Below are positions 7,247 through 15,722 of a DNA stretch of 64,000 nucleotides, piece by piece. Each line of letters begins with the position of its first letter. Within the stretch, counting starts at the first letter, position 1. This DNA is from Lachnospiraceae bacterium UBA938 (GTDB taxonomy: Bacteria > Bacillota > Clostridia > Lachnospirales > Lachnospiraceae), in the NCBI GenBank assembly GCA_002293475.1, contig DBDG01000046.1, positions 5,545 to 69,544 on the forward strand. Direction: 5' to 3'. The position numbers and the translations under genes were made by a program. The notes below the pieces were generated by a model. It saw only the letters and a list, made by a program, of their open reading frames with translations. It made no database searches and was not told where the DNA came from.

Positions 7247-8047
7247 TCAATTGGCATTTCCGATTTCCTTAAGGAAATCCAGCATAATCCGGTTAAACTC
7301 TTTAGGCTTTTCCCAGGTCACGGCATGGCCACAGTCCTCTACTACGAGATAGCGGCCGTTGGGACACTGCTTGGCAGCATATTCCGCGTGTTCCCATGGA
7401 GCCATGGGGCTATGACTTCCCGCAATGAACAGGGCAGGAACGGAAATCTTCGGCAGTACATCCAAGAAATCCGCATCCGCCATGCCAAGGAGCATGGGCC
7501 TTGTGGCTGCGAGATCTGACTTGGGATTGAGCAGCACTGACATAAAGAGGGTAAATTTGGCCTTCACGCTCAGAGGAGCATAAATAGGGTTGGGCAGGGC
7601 CTCAAAATAGGCGGTTTTTGTTTCCTCTGTCAAGCCTCTGAGACCGAATTGCCACTTATCGTCGTTCAGTGCCCTCACGGTTGAATCGATGTTGACAAAG
7701 CCGGCGGTCTCTACGTCTCCGTATTGTCTGAAATACTCCATTACTGCCGACCCACCCATAGACTGGCCGACTAGAACCGGCTTTTTGTCCAAGGCTAGAT
7801 AGGTTAACAATTCGTGAATATCCCGGCCCTGTCGCTCTATGGACTGATCGCCGGAGGTCATGTCGGATTTGCCGTGACAGCGCCGGTCATATTCCAGCAC
7901 ACGATATCCGGCCTTAACAAGAACCTTCGTTTGCATAGCCCAGCTGGTTGCCGAAGCGCCATAGCCGGCGATGAGAATCACAGGCAGGCCGTTTCCCCGA
8001 TCAGTGTACCTTAGTGTCAGGCCATCACTAGACTTATATTCTCCCAT
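7247..8047 (-). CDS. Alpha/beta hydrolase (operon copy 1)
   Basis: The 266-residue alpha/beta-fold hydrolase has the oxyanion motif AGYGAS near residue 27, the nucleophile elbow GQSMGG with Ser96, and a C-terminal His in DCGHAVTWEKP. It resembles lactonase/esterase-type hydrolases such as 3-oxoadipate enol-lactonase relatives. The substrate is unknown. It is the last gene of the ADH-ABC importer operon and a paralogue of the next gene upstream. GGAGG lies upstream of the ATG. A cytosolic role on an imported ester or lactone is inferred from context. Confidence 0.85.
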   Translation of the reverse strand: MGEYKSSDGLTLRYTDRGNGLPVILIAGYGASATSWAMQTKVLVKAGYRVLEYDRRCHGKSDMTSGDQSIERQGRDIHELLTYLALDKKPVLVGQSMGGSAVMEYFRQYGDVETAGFVNIDSTVRALNDDKWQFGLRGLTEETKTAYFEALPNPIYAPLSVKAKFTLFMSVLLNPKSDLAATRPMLLGMADADFLDVLPKISVPALFIAGSHSPMAPWEHAEYAAKQCPNGRYLVVEDCGHAVTWEKPKEFNRIMLDFLKEIGNAN

Positions 8048-8144
8048 TTGTCTACCTCCATTTTCATACTATCAAACTTGCTTGCCACCTCTGGTACAAG
8101 CATATTTGATTGTGTTTTAATTTAAGCCACCTAAACTATTTCAT

Positions 8145-8954
8145 CTAGACTATTTCACTGAGGAAGTTTAACAGCTCAGCATTAAATTCATCAGGCTTTT
8201 CCCAGTTTACACAATGTCCGCAACGGTCTAAGATAACTACCCGGCCATTTTGAGCGCGGAAAGCCATTTGCTCCGCATGCTCGCTGGGCCAAAAGGGGCT
8301 GTTGTTCCCCGCCATAAAAAGGGCGGGTACACGAATCTGCGGCAGGATGTCCAGCCAGCTGGCATAAGCATGATCAAGCAGAAGCGGCTTGGTCAGCTCC
8401 AGATCAAACCCCGGCTCTTGCGCAGCGATGCGAGCAATTTCCGCGGCAACAAATTCCGGCAGGGGCTCATAGATCGACGCTGGTATGGGCTTATCAAAAA
8501 AAACTGCCATGGTCTTCTTATCAAATCCGTACATGCCATGGGGCCAGATTTCCGTTGTCAGCATCTGCGGCGTCTGGTCAACTGTAACCAGAGCCTTCAT
8601 ATCCTCATCACCGAACAGGGAAATGTAGCAAAGCAGGCTGGCAGCACCCATCGACTGCCCCACGAAGACTGTCTTGCCGGACAAGCCGCTGGCATCGACA
8701 AATTCCTTGAGGTCGGCGGCTAGGCGTGACAGGCGAAAGCCGTAAGAAGGCCTATCGGAAAAGCCGTGGAATCTGGGGTTCCAGCCTATAACCCGGTAGC
8801 CGGCGGTAAGCAGAGCCTTCTTCTGATAAAACCAAGTCTGTGCCGAGGCCGAATATCCGGCAATAAGCAGAATAGGCGGGCCGCTTCCCTCATCAAAGTA
8901 TTTAAGGACGGCGCCGTCAGAGGCCCGGAAGCTTAGAAAATCATTCTCACACAT
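8145..8954 (-). CDS. Alpha/beta hydrolase (operon copy 2)
   Basis: The 269-residue paralogue of the neighbouring hydrolase has AGYSASAQ near residue 32, the nucleophile elbow GQSMGA with Ser101 and the catalytic His in DRCGHCVNWEKP. The start at 8954 has GGGAGG 6 bases upstream. The open frame extends to 9050, but that would overlap the ABC gene. The two copies have diverged well beyond recent duplication, so they probably handle different substrates or positions. It belongs to the same minus-strand operon. Confidence 0.85.
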   Translation of the reverse strand: MCENDFLSFRASDGAVLKYFDEGSGPPILLIAGYSASAQTWFYQKKALLTAGYRVIGWNPRFHGFSDRPSYGFRLSRLAADLKEFVDASGLSGKTVFVGQSMGAASLLCYISLFGDEDMKALVTVDQTPQMLTTEIWPHGMYGFDKKTMAVFFDKPIPASIYEPLPEFVAAEIARIAAQEPGFDLELTKPLLLDHAYASWLDILPQIRVPALFMAGNNSPFWPSEHAEQMAFRAQNGRVVILDRCGHCVNWEKPDEFNAELLNFLSEIV

Positions 8955-9000
8955 GTGATTCCTCCCATTATATATGGAAAACACTATCAAAATAGCAATC

Positions 9001-9975
9001 TCAGCGGGAAAGCTCACCACAGGCAACAAAGTGCCCACTTTCAATCTCACTAAGCTGTGGATCCGCCCCTTTACAACGCGGGCAGGCCTTCGGGCAGCGG
9101 GGTGCGAAGCGGCAGCCCGGTTCAGGCGCCACGGGACTTGTAAGCTCTCCGGACATGGGCTGATGGCTGAGCTTTTTTCCCCGCAGGCTCGGCACCGGAA
9201 TCGCGTTCAGCAGCCCTATGGTATAGGGGTGCCGGGGATTTTTAAAAAGCTCCTTGGACGGAGCGCGCTCCACGCACTGGCCTAAGTACATGACGGCTAT
9301 TTCGGAGCTTATATAACGCACAACACTCAGGTCGTGGGTGATGAACATATAGGTCAGTCCTCGTTGTTCCTGAAGATCCATCATGAGGTTCAATATCTGC
9401 GCCTGTATTGAAACATCCAGAGAGGAAACCGGCTCGTCACAGACTATGAACTCTGGATCCAAGGCTAAGGCGCGGGCGATCCCCGTTCTCTGCCGGCGGC
9501 CGCCGTCCATCTCGTGAGCGTAGCTCTCGGCAAAACGGTGGTCAAGTCCCACACTGTCCATAAGCTCCTCCACCCGCTCATACAGCCGTGACTTCGCGGA
9601 ATAGGCTTTAGCGATGCGGAGCGGTTCGGCGATAAGCTCCCGCACGGACATGCGCGGGTCAAGCGAGGCATAGGGATCTTGGAAGATCAACTGCATGGAT
9701 TTTTTTAGCTCGGCCATCCGGGTCTTATCATAGTCGAGAATATTCTCGCCCTTGTAAAGCACCTGGCCGGCGGTAGCCTCTAAAAGGCGCAGGGTAACGC
9801 GGCCAAGCGTTGTCTTTCCGCAGCCGGACTCGCCGACGATACCGAGAGTTTTGCCTTTTTCTATGGACAGATACACATCGTCAACGGCATGGAGCATACC
9901 GTAGGGCGTTTTAAAGTATTTTTTCAGACCCCGCACCTCTACGAGGGGTGCGGACTCGTTTTTTACTTGCGTCAC
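9001..9975 (-). CDS. Dpp/Opp-type ABC transporter ATPase (second subunit)
   Basis: The 324-residue ATPase has Walker A GESGCGKTT at residues 48-56, Walker B ending in FIVCDEP, a switch His in THDLS, and the C-terminal Cys-rich oligopeptide-transporter domain (CRFAPRCPKACPRC). The ABC signature reads DGGRRQR rather than SGGQRQR, a variant of this subunit type. The GTG start overlaps the upstream ATPase stop (GTGA). With its partner it powers import through the two permeases. Confidence 0.93.
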   Translation of the reverse strand: MTQVKNESAPLVEVRGLKKYFKTPYGMLHAVDDVYLSIEKGKTLGIVGESGCGKTTLGRVTLRLLEATAGQVLYKGENILDYDKTRMAELKKSMQLIFQDPYASLDPRMSVRELIAEPLRIAKAYSAKSRLYERVEELMDSVGLDHRFAESYAHEMDGGRRQRTGIARALALDPEFIVCDEPVSSLDVSIQAQILNLMMDLQEQRGLTYMFITHDLSVVRYISSEIAVMYLGQCVERAPSKELFKNPRHPYTIGLLNAIPVPSLRGKKLSHQPMSGELTSPVAPEPGCRFAPRCPKACPRCKGADPQLSEIESGHFVACGELSR

Positions 9976-10967
9976 GATTTTGCCTCCTTCCTCGCTTCCC
10001 TATATAGAAAGCATTTTATCACATGTCCCCCGGCAACGGCTATATCCTCCGGAATATTTTCCCGGCACTGCTGTGTACACTGAGGACAGCGGGGAGAAAA
10101 ACGGCAGCCCTTCATCTCGACCGTCGGGTCGGGCATCAAGCCGTCAATAGCAACCAGCCTCTTAGCATCCCCGGTCAGACTCGGAATTGCTCCGAAAAGC
10201 CCCTTTGTATAGGGATGATGCGCTTCGCCTTCGAATATATCGACAGTCGTTCCCGACTCGATAATCTCCCCGGCGTACATGACAGCTACCCTGTCACAAG
10301 TCTGCGCAACTACACCTAGATCGTGGGTAATAAGCAGCATGGCGGTGCCCAGTTTCTCCTTAAGCTCCGCTATCAGGGACAGAACCTGCGCCTGTATTGT
10401 TACGTCCAAGGCAGTCGTCGGCTCGTCGGCCAGAATAAGCTTGGGCTTACAGGCTAAGGCGATGGCTATGACCACGCGCTGTTTCATGCCACCGGAAAAC
10501 TGGTGCGGATACTCCTTCTTACGTTTTGATGGTATGCCGACCATCTCCAGCAGCGAGTCTACCTGCGCATCAAGCTCAGAGACGCTTTGACCCTCAGTAT
10601 TATGAAGCTCGAGAGCCTCTTGAATCTGCTTGCCAACGGGGATAACAGGGTTAAGACTGCTCATGGGATCCTGAAAAATCATTGACACCGTGCTGCCGCG
10701 GAGTAGGCGCATGTCTGCCTCGGTGGCCCGGGTGATGTCAACGCCGTCAAGAATTATACTTCCAGCGGTAATTATTCCCACCTTATCGGGCAGGAGACCC
10801 ATGACCGAAAGCGCAGTTGTTGTTTTCCCTGCGCCGGTTTCCCCCACAAGTCCCAAGGTCTCCCCATAGCCCAGGCTAAGATTAACGCCGCTGGCAGCAA
10901 AAACCCGCGCATCGTCAGTCTTATAGACGGCGGAAAGGTTTTTAACTTCAAGTAATTTATCCGACAT
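9972..10967 (-). CDS. Dpp/Opp-type ABC transporter ATPase (first subunit)
   Basis: The 331-residue ATPase has Walker A GETGAGKTT near residue 42, signature FSGGMKQR, Walker B LILADEP and the oligopeptide domain with CRFSPRCPQCTQQC. Its GAGGAC ribosome site precedes an ATG. It forms the heterodimeric motor with the downstream ATPase. Family 5 importers carry peptides, nickel or oligosaccharides. The ROK regulator and dehydrogenase nearby favour a sugar-like cargo here, by inference. Confidence 0.93.
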   Translation of the reverse strand: MSDKLLEVKNLSAVYKTDDARVFAASGVNLSLGYGETLGLVGETGAGKTTTALSVMGLLPDKVGIITAGSIILDGVDITRATEADMRLLRGSTVSMIFQDPMSSLNPVIPVGKQIQEALELHNTEGQSVSELDAQVDSLLEMVGIPSKRKKEYPHQFSGGMKQRVVIAIALACKPKLILADEPTTALDVTIQAQVLSLIAELKEKLGTAMLLITHDLGVVAQTCDRVAVMYAGEIIESGTTVDIFEGEAHHPYTKGLFGAIPSLTGDAKRLVAIDGLMPDPTVEMKGCRFSPRCPQCTQQCRENIPEDIAVAGGHVIKCFLYREARKEAKS

Positions 10968-10978
10968 ATGACCGTCCT

Positions 10979-11845
10979 CTACTTTCTTAGTTTTGGATCA
11001 AGTGCGTCGCGCAGGCCGTCCCCTAACAGGTTAAAGGACATGACCGTGATGGCGGTCGCCGCGCCTGGAAATAGGATGAGATATGGGTAGTCGCGTAGAT
11101 AGCTCTGCGCCTCGCTCATCATGTATCCCCACTCTGGCGTGGGCGGCTGAACGCCCAGACCCATGAAACTGAGTATAGCTATGGCAAGAATGCTTCCGCC
11201 CAAGCCCAAGGTCGTCTGTACGATAATGGGAGCCATGCAGTTGGGCAGAATATGCCGTGTTATGATACGTGAGTTTTTTGAGCCAAAGCATCGGGCGGCT
11301 TCTATGTAGTCTTGGCTGTTGACACCCATTACTGCCGCGCGGACGATGCGGCAATAACCCGGCCAGCCCGCTAAGGTAAGGGCAAGTAGGACGTTGAAAA
11401 GGTTCGATCCTAGCGCAGCCACGATCGCAATTGCCAAGATTACTACGGGAATGGACAGGAAAACGTCCGTTATCCGCATGATGATAAGATCCGTCATGCC
11501 ACCAAAATAACCCGCAACAGCTCCGGCAATAATGCCGATAATCATCGCCGAAAAAACGCACAGAAAGCCCCAGACCAAGGATACTCGTGCTCCGAAGAGT
11601 ACCCGCTGAAATACGTCACGGCCATTGTGATCTGTTCCGAACCAATGCTCAGGGCTCGGCGTTTTTAGCTTATCCATGACATTCATGTCGATGGCCTTCG
11701 AGTAATCCCCAAAGAGGCTGACGCCGATAGCCAAGACAAATAACAGGACAAGGATGATGAGCCCTGCCATGGCCAGCCGATTCTTCTTGAAGCGAAACCA
11801 CACTGAGCGCAGCATCGTTCCACGTTTTTGCTTACTTTTTTCCAT
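10979..11845 (-). CDS. Dpp/Opp-type ABC transporter permease (DppC-like)
   Basis: The protein has about 288 residues with an N-terminal segment, the extracellular loop WFGTDHNGRDVFQR typical of DppC/OppC, and about six membrane helices. The EAA-type coupling motif lies around EAARCFGSKNSRI. The start at 11845 is preferred because GGGGTG is 6-8 bases upstream. A GTG at 11854 overlaps the upstream stop and is the alternative. It pairs with the upstream permease. Confidence 0.92.
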   Translation of the reverse strand: MEKSKQKRGTMLRSVWFRFKKNRLAMAGLIILVLLFVLAIGVSLFGDYSKAIDMNVMDKLKTPSPEHWFGTDHNGRDVFQRVLFGARVSLVWGFLCVFSAMIIGIIAGAVAGYFGGMTDLIIMRITDVFLSIPVVILAIAIVAALGSNLFNVLLALTLAGWPGYCRIVRAAVMGVNSQDYIEAARCFGSKNSRIITRHILPNCMAPIIVQTTLGLGGSILAIAILSFMGLGVQPPTPEWGYMMSEAQSYLRDYPYLILFPGAATAITVMSFNLLGDGLRDALDPKLRK

Positions 11846-11850
11846 CTGTC

Positions 11851-12783
11851 TCACCCCTTTATATATTGTGTTTTAATGCGCGGGTCAATGAACGCGTACA
11901 CAATGTCGACCAGCAGGTTTACCACGCACGAGAACAGCGAGATGACGATGACAACACCCATGACGACCGGTACGTCTTTTCCCCGCACCCCGGCTAAAAC
12001 ATAAGTCCCTATACCGGAAATCGAGAACACCGACTCGACGACCACGGCTCCGCCCATAAGGGCGGCAAAGCTCATGCCCACCTGCGTGACTATGGGCAAA
12101 AGCGAATTGCGCAGACAGTGGCGAAAAATAATCCGACCCTGGCCGGCTCCCTTGGCCTTCGCGGTTCTCACGTAGTCCTGACGGATAACCTCAAGCATCG
12201 TTGAACGGGTCATGCGCACATAGCCGGCCAGCGTGGCCGCTGTAACGGCTAACGAGGGCAGAACATAACTGGACACCCCGCCCTGCATCGTGGCCGGAAA
12301 CCACTTTAAATTAAGCGAAAAGGCCAGAAGCAGCAACATTCCCACAAAGAAGGCCGGCATGGCCGACAGGAACATGGCCAGAACCTGGCTTCCGATGTCG
12401 ATGATACTGTACTGTTTCACCGCCGAATAAATCCCCAGCGGCACACCGATGATAAGAGCCAGTACCAGCCCGAAAAAAGCGATGATAAAAGTATTGGGAA
12501 ACTTGCGGACGATGTCTTCTATGACCAGGAGCTTAGTGCGATAGGATTCGCCTAAGTCGCCCTGGACGGCATCGCCTATGTAGCTTACGTAACGCGTCAA
12601 AAAGGGTCGGTTCAGTCCCATTTCCTCGCGCAGGGCATCCACATCCTCTTGTCTTGCACCCTCGCCGAGCAGACTTCTGGCGGGGTCTCCGGGAGATAGT
12701 TCCATGATGCCAAACACCACAAAGGTAATACCCAGAAGCACCGGAATCATCAGCAGGATACGTTTGATTATATATTTTGCCAC
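11851..12783 (-). CDS. Dpp/Opp-type ABC transporter permease (DppB-like)
   Basis: The 310-residue permease begins with the typical MAKYIIKRILLMIPVL and has about six helices, with the coupling motif in RTAKAKGAGQGRI. The start is a GTG at 12783 with GAGG 8 bases upstream. The GTG at 12792 is too close to the ribosome site. Its stop overlaps the next permease. A strong stem-loop separates it from the binding-protein gene. Confidence 0.92.
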   Translation of the reverse strand: MAKYIIKRILLMIPVLLGITFVVFGIMELSPGDPARSLLGEGARQEDVDALREEMGLNRPFLTRYVSYIGDAVQGDLGESYRTKLLVIEDIVRKFPNTFIIAFFGLVLALIIGVPLGIYSAVKQYSIIDIGSQVLAMFLSAMPAFFVGMLLLLAFSLNLKWFPATMQGGVSSYVLPSLAVTAATLAGYVRMTRSTMLEVIRQDYVRTAKAKGAGQGRIIFRHCLRNSLLPIVTQVGMSFAALMGGAVVVESVFSISGIGTYVLAGVRGKDVPVVMGVVIVISLFSCVVNLLVDIVYAFIDPRIKTQYIKG

Positions 12784-12809
12784 GGCTCTCACCTCTTTTC
12801 TGTACTTGG

Positions 12810-12837
12810 GCGCGGGAGAGCCTAAGCTCGCCCGCGC
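12810..12837 (-). other. Intercistronic stem-loop between binding protein and permease
   Basis: GCGCGGG and GAGC pair with GCTC and CCCGCGC around a CTAA loop (11 pairs, one mismatch). No U-run follows. Such hairpins after importer binding-protein genes usually protect the upstream message, giving more binding protein than permease. Confidence 0.7.
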
Positions 12838-12844
12838 AATGCTT

Positions 12845-14422
12845 TTACCAGCTAAAATTGTAGATGAAGTAGTCGTTCGTCTGGCTTATCTCAACGCCTT
12901 TTAAATTGGCGCTGGCCACATGCAGGCCGTAGGTCGAGTAAACCGGAATAAGAAAAGCGTCCTCAATCATGATGCGTGAGGCTTCGTCGTAAAGCGCTTT
13001 ACGTTCATCAAAATCAAAGGTCTGCTGGGCACCTAAAACCGCCGCATCGTATTCCTCGCTCTTGTACTGGTTGTAGTTCTGGGCATCGTTGTTGCTGAGC
13101 CAATAAGAGTAGCGCGAGTCAGGGTCGGGAATAAAGCCCTGGGCGGGGATGACGATGACGTCAAAGTTCTTATTGCCCATAACATCTTCTACGAAGGACA
13201 GGTATTCAAGTTGCTTGAAATCAGCGGTAATACCGATCTTGGCCAACTGAACCTGATAGATCTCCGCGGCCTGTGTAAGGTCGGCCAGAACTGGAACAAC
13301 GGAGAAGGTCAGGGAGAAGCCATCAGGATATCCAGCCTCAGCCAACAGAGCCTTGGCTTTTTCAATATCAGTTTCATAGCCCTTAATGTCAGGGTTATAG
13401 TAGGGGGAGACGGTGGTCATAAGCGTATCCGCAGGCTGACCGAAGTCACCCATAACACCGTAGGCAATCTCTTCCTTATTCATGGCATAAGCCATGGCCT
13501 GACGCACGCGCTTATCGCTAAGCGGCCCCTCCGAACAGTTAATATAAGCTGAGTTGAAGATGGATACCGGAACCATGTGTATCTTAAGCTCCGGCATGGT
13601 TTCAAAGCGAGCCAGATCCTGAGGAGTAGCACTGTAGATCATATCTACTTCGCCGTTTTCTAAGGCTATGGTCGCCGCGTTACGGTCGGGCTGAACAAGC
13701 CAAGTAACGGTCTTGATTGAAGGCGAACCCTGCCAGTATTCTTCAAAGGCAGAAAGCTCAGTCTTTTCCCCGCTGGCCCAAAGATTAAGCGTGTAAGGGC
13801 CGGTTCCCACAACGTTGTCGGCGGAAACTTCGCCGCCGCCGGCTTCCACAGCTTCACGATTCAGTATCGCAAAGGGCACGGAGGCTATGTATTCAAGAAT
13901 GGGACTGTAAACCACGTTCAAGTGCAGGGCGACAGTATTCTCGTCGATGGCTTCAACGCTGTCAATATAATCTCCCTTAGCTCCGATGTAGGGTGAGGCA
14001 AAAAGCCTTTCCCAAGAGAAGACAACGTCATCGGCGGTAAATGCTTCGCCGTTGTGAAACTTAACGCCCTGGCGCAGGGTAAAGGTAATCGTCATCTCAT
14101 CCTCAGAAATAACCCATTCCTCGGCAAGGCCGGGAACAAGGCTTCCATCTGGCTCAATCTTAATCAGGGACTCATAAATCTGCATGTTCATCAGGATGGA
14201 AACGGCAGTGGCATTGATGGTATCAACGGTGTCGTTGTCAACGGGCATACTGATAATCAGCGTGTCCTTGGCGGGTTCCCCAGAGCCGGCGGCTTCTGTT
14301 TCGGTCCTTGACTGAGAATTGTCGGGTGCTTCGCTGCTTTCGCCCGCGCAGGCGGCAAACATGAGCGTAAGTATGGTAAGAACCATGGTCAGAGCAATAG
14401 ATTTTGTCAGTTTTCTTTTCAT
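12845..14422 (-). CDS. Extracellular solute-binding lipoprotein, family 5
   Basis: The 525-residue protein has a signal peptide ending in the lipobox MFAAC, then an acidic/Ser linker and a long periplasmic-type binding fold of the DppA/OppA family (SMPVDNDTVDTINA and FHNGEAFTADDVVFSWER). The start at 14422 has GGAGG 6 bases upstream. It is anchored outside the membrane and delivers cargo to the permeases. It is the second gene of the operon, 46 bp after the dehydrogenase gene. Confidence 0.93.
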   Translation of the reverse strand: MKRKLTKSIALTMVLTILTLMFAACAGESSEAPDNSQSRTETEAAGSGEPAKDTLIISMPVDNDTVDTINATAVSILMNMQIYESLIKIEPDGSLVPGLAEEWVISEDEMTITFTLRQGVKFHNGEAFTADDVVFSWERLFASPYIGAKGDYIDSVEAIDENTVALHLNVVYSPILEYIASVPFAILNREAVEAGGGEVSADNVVGTGPYTLNLWASGEKTELSAFEEYWQGSPSIKTVTWLVQPDRNAATIALENGEVDMIYSATPQDLARFETMPELKIHMVPVSIFNSAYINCSEGPLSDKRVRQAMAYAMNKEEIAYGVMGDFGQPADTLMTTVSPYYNPDIKGYETDIEKAKALLAEAGYPDGFSLTFSVVPVLADLTQAAEIYQVQLAKIGITADFKQLEYLSFVEDVMGNKNFDVIVIPAQGFIPDPDSRYSYWLSNNDAQNYNQYKSEEYDAAVLGAQQTFDFDERKALYDEASRIMIEDAFLIPVYSTYGLHVASANLKGVEISQTNDYFIYNFSW

Positions 14423-14468
14423 TTTTTCCTCCAAGTTTTTTTATTTATACTTTTTTTAACCTTCAGTC

Positions 14469-15497
14469 CTATTCCTGCCACGGCTCGACGATGTACTTGC
14501 CTCTGGAACGCTGAACTGAGTCAGCCAGAAGGGCCGGCAGCTTTTCAAGGGGGATTTTCTCGGCCACCATGGCGGAAACGTCAATCCTCCCTACATTGAT
14601 GAGCGCTGTAGCACGACCCGTGGTGTAGGGATTGATATAGGAAGCCGTAACGGTAAGTTCCTTCTTGAAGACTTCGTAAGGCAGAAGCCGCATGCTCTCT
14701 TCGGGGGCTGTCAGACCGAACATCATGACGACCGCGCCCTTTCCGGCTATGGCGACCGCCTGCTCGATTGTCTGGGGCTTTCCGACGCACTCAATGACGG
14801 CGGATATATTATCAATCCCGGCAGACTTAAGAGCAGCAGGCACGTCCTGTGTCATGGGATCAACGCAAACGCAGGATCCCAAGGTCTTTGCCATCTTACG
14901 CTTTTCGGCCACCGGCTCAATCATCGCGACTCGCGCGGCTCCGCCAAGAAGCGCGAGCTGGAGCATCAGCATACCGATCATACCGCCGCCGATGACGGCC
15001 ACGTCGCTTCCGGGCTGCACCCTGCACATGTCAATTCCGTGTATGCAGCAGGCCAGAGGCTCCGCCATCGCACCCTGTGCAAAGCTGACATAATCTGCCA
15101 ACTTGTGCAGCTGGCTCGCCGGAACAGCGCAATATTGGGCAAAGCCGCCGTTTACGGTCGTGCCGATTCCCGTCATATTCTCACAAAAATGCCCTATGCC
15201 CGCCTGACAGAAGCGGCAGTGCCCGCACATGACATTCGGGTCAGCGCAAACCCTGTCACCGATGGAAAAACCCGAAACACCCTCTCCCAGTCCTTCAATA
15301 ATACCGGAAAATTCGTGACCGAGTACTATCGGCAAGGGGTTGTCCGCTGCGCCCTTATGGCCTTCGAAGATATGTATGTCTGTGCCGCACACGCCGCAGG
15401 CCATGACCTTTAGGAGAACCTCTTCCGATCCCGGCACCGGCTTTTCAGTCTGTGTGACAGTCATCTTACCTGTTTGGAACAAAACCGCAGTTTTCAT
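14469..15497 (-). CDS. Zinc-dependent alcohol dehydrogenase (MDR family)
   Basis: The 342-residue medium-chain dehydrogenase has catalytic zinc ligands Cys37, His61 and Glu62, structural zinc cysteines 91, 94, 97 and 105, and the NAD-binding GGGMIG motif. It resembles sorbitol/threonine dehydrogenase-type enzymes that oxidise secondary alcohols of polyols or sugar acids. The exact substrate cannot be read from sequence. It is the first gene of the importer operon, directly behind a strong promoter. Confidence 0.9.
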   Translation of the reverse strand: MKTAVLFQTGKMTVTQTEKPVPGSEEVLLKVMACGVCGTDIHIFEGHKGAADNPLPIVLGHEFSGIIEGLGEGVSGFSIGDRVCADPNVMCGHCRFCQAGIGHFCENMTGIGTTVNGGFAQYCAVPASQLHKLADYVSFAQGAMAEPLACCIHGIDMCRVQPGSDVAVIGGGMIGMLMLQLALLGGAARVAMIEPVAEKRKMAKTLGSCVCVDPMTQDVPAALKSAGIDNISAVIECVGKPQTIEQAVAIAGKGAVVMMFGLTAPEESMRLLPYEVFKKELTVTASYINPYTTGRATALINVGRIDVSAMVAEKIPLEKLPALLADSVQRSRGKYIVEPWQE

Positions 15498-15550
15498 TAT
15501 TTTCCTCTACATTTTTCTATTGCATTATTTAAAATAGTTTTATAAAATGA

Positions 15551-15578
15551 ATTATATCATCTTTTTTATAAAAGTCAA
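15551..15578 (-). promoter_or_regulatory. Promoter of the dehydrogenase-importer operon
   Basis: The minus strand reads TTGACT, a 16-bp spacer, then TATAAT. An AATGAATT motif at 15546-15553 overlaps the -10 box and is a candidate operator for the divergent ROK regulator. Confidence 0.8.
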
Positions 15579-15624
15579 TGATATTTAAATATTTATGTTT
15601 TTTTTCGCCATTTTTCTTTACCAC

Positions 15625-15657
15625 TTGACAAAATCTACTTAGTATAATAAATTCATT
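15625..15657 (+). promoter_or_regulatory. Promoter and candidate operator of the ROK gene
   Basis: TTGACA at 15625 is followed after 17 bp by TAAATT, with an alternative TATAAT at 12 bp spacing. The complement of AATGAATT lies at 15650-15657, overlapping the -10 region and mirroring the site in the opposite promoter. Confidence 0.6.
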
Positions 15658-15722
15658 ATGAAGAAAAAGAATAACTATTGTTATTAAAAACAGTTTTAAC
15701 AACTAATTTACAGGAGACATAA

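Noticed and set aside
9463..9525. Degenerate ABC signature DGGRRQR considered as a loss-of-function sign
   Set aside because: The variant seems normal for this ATPase subunit type in Clostridia, and all other motifs are intact.
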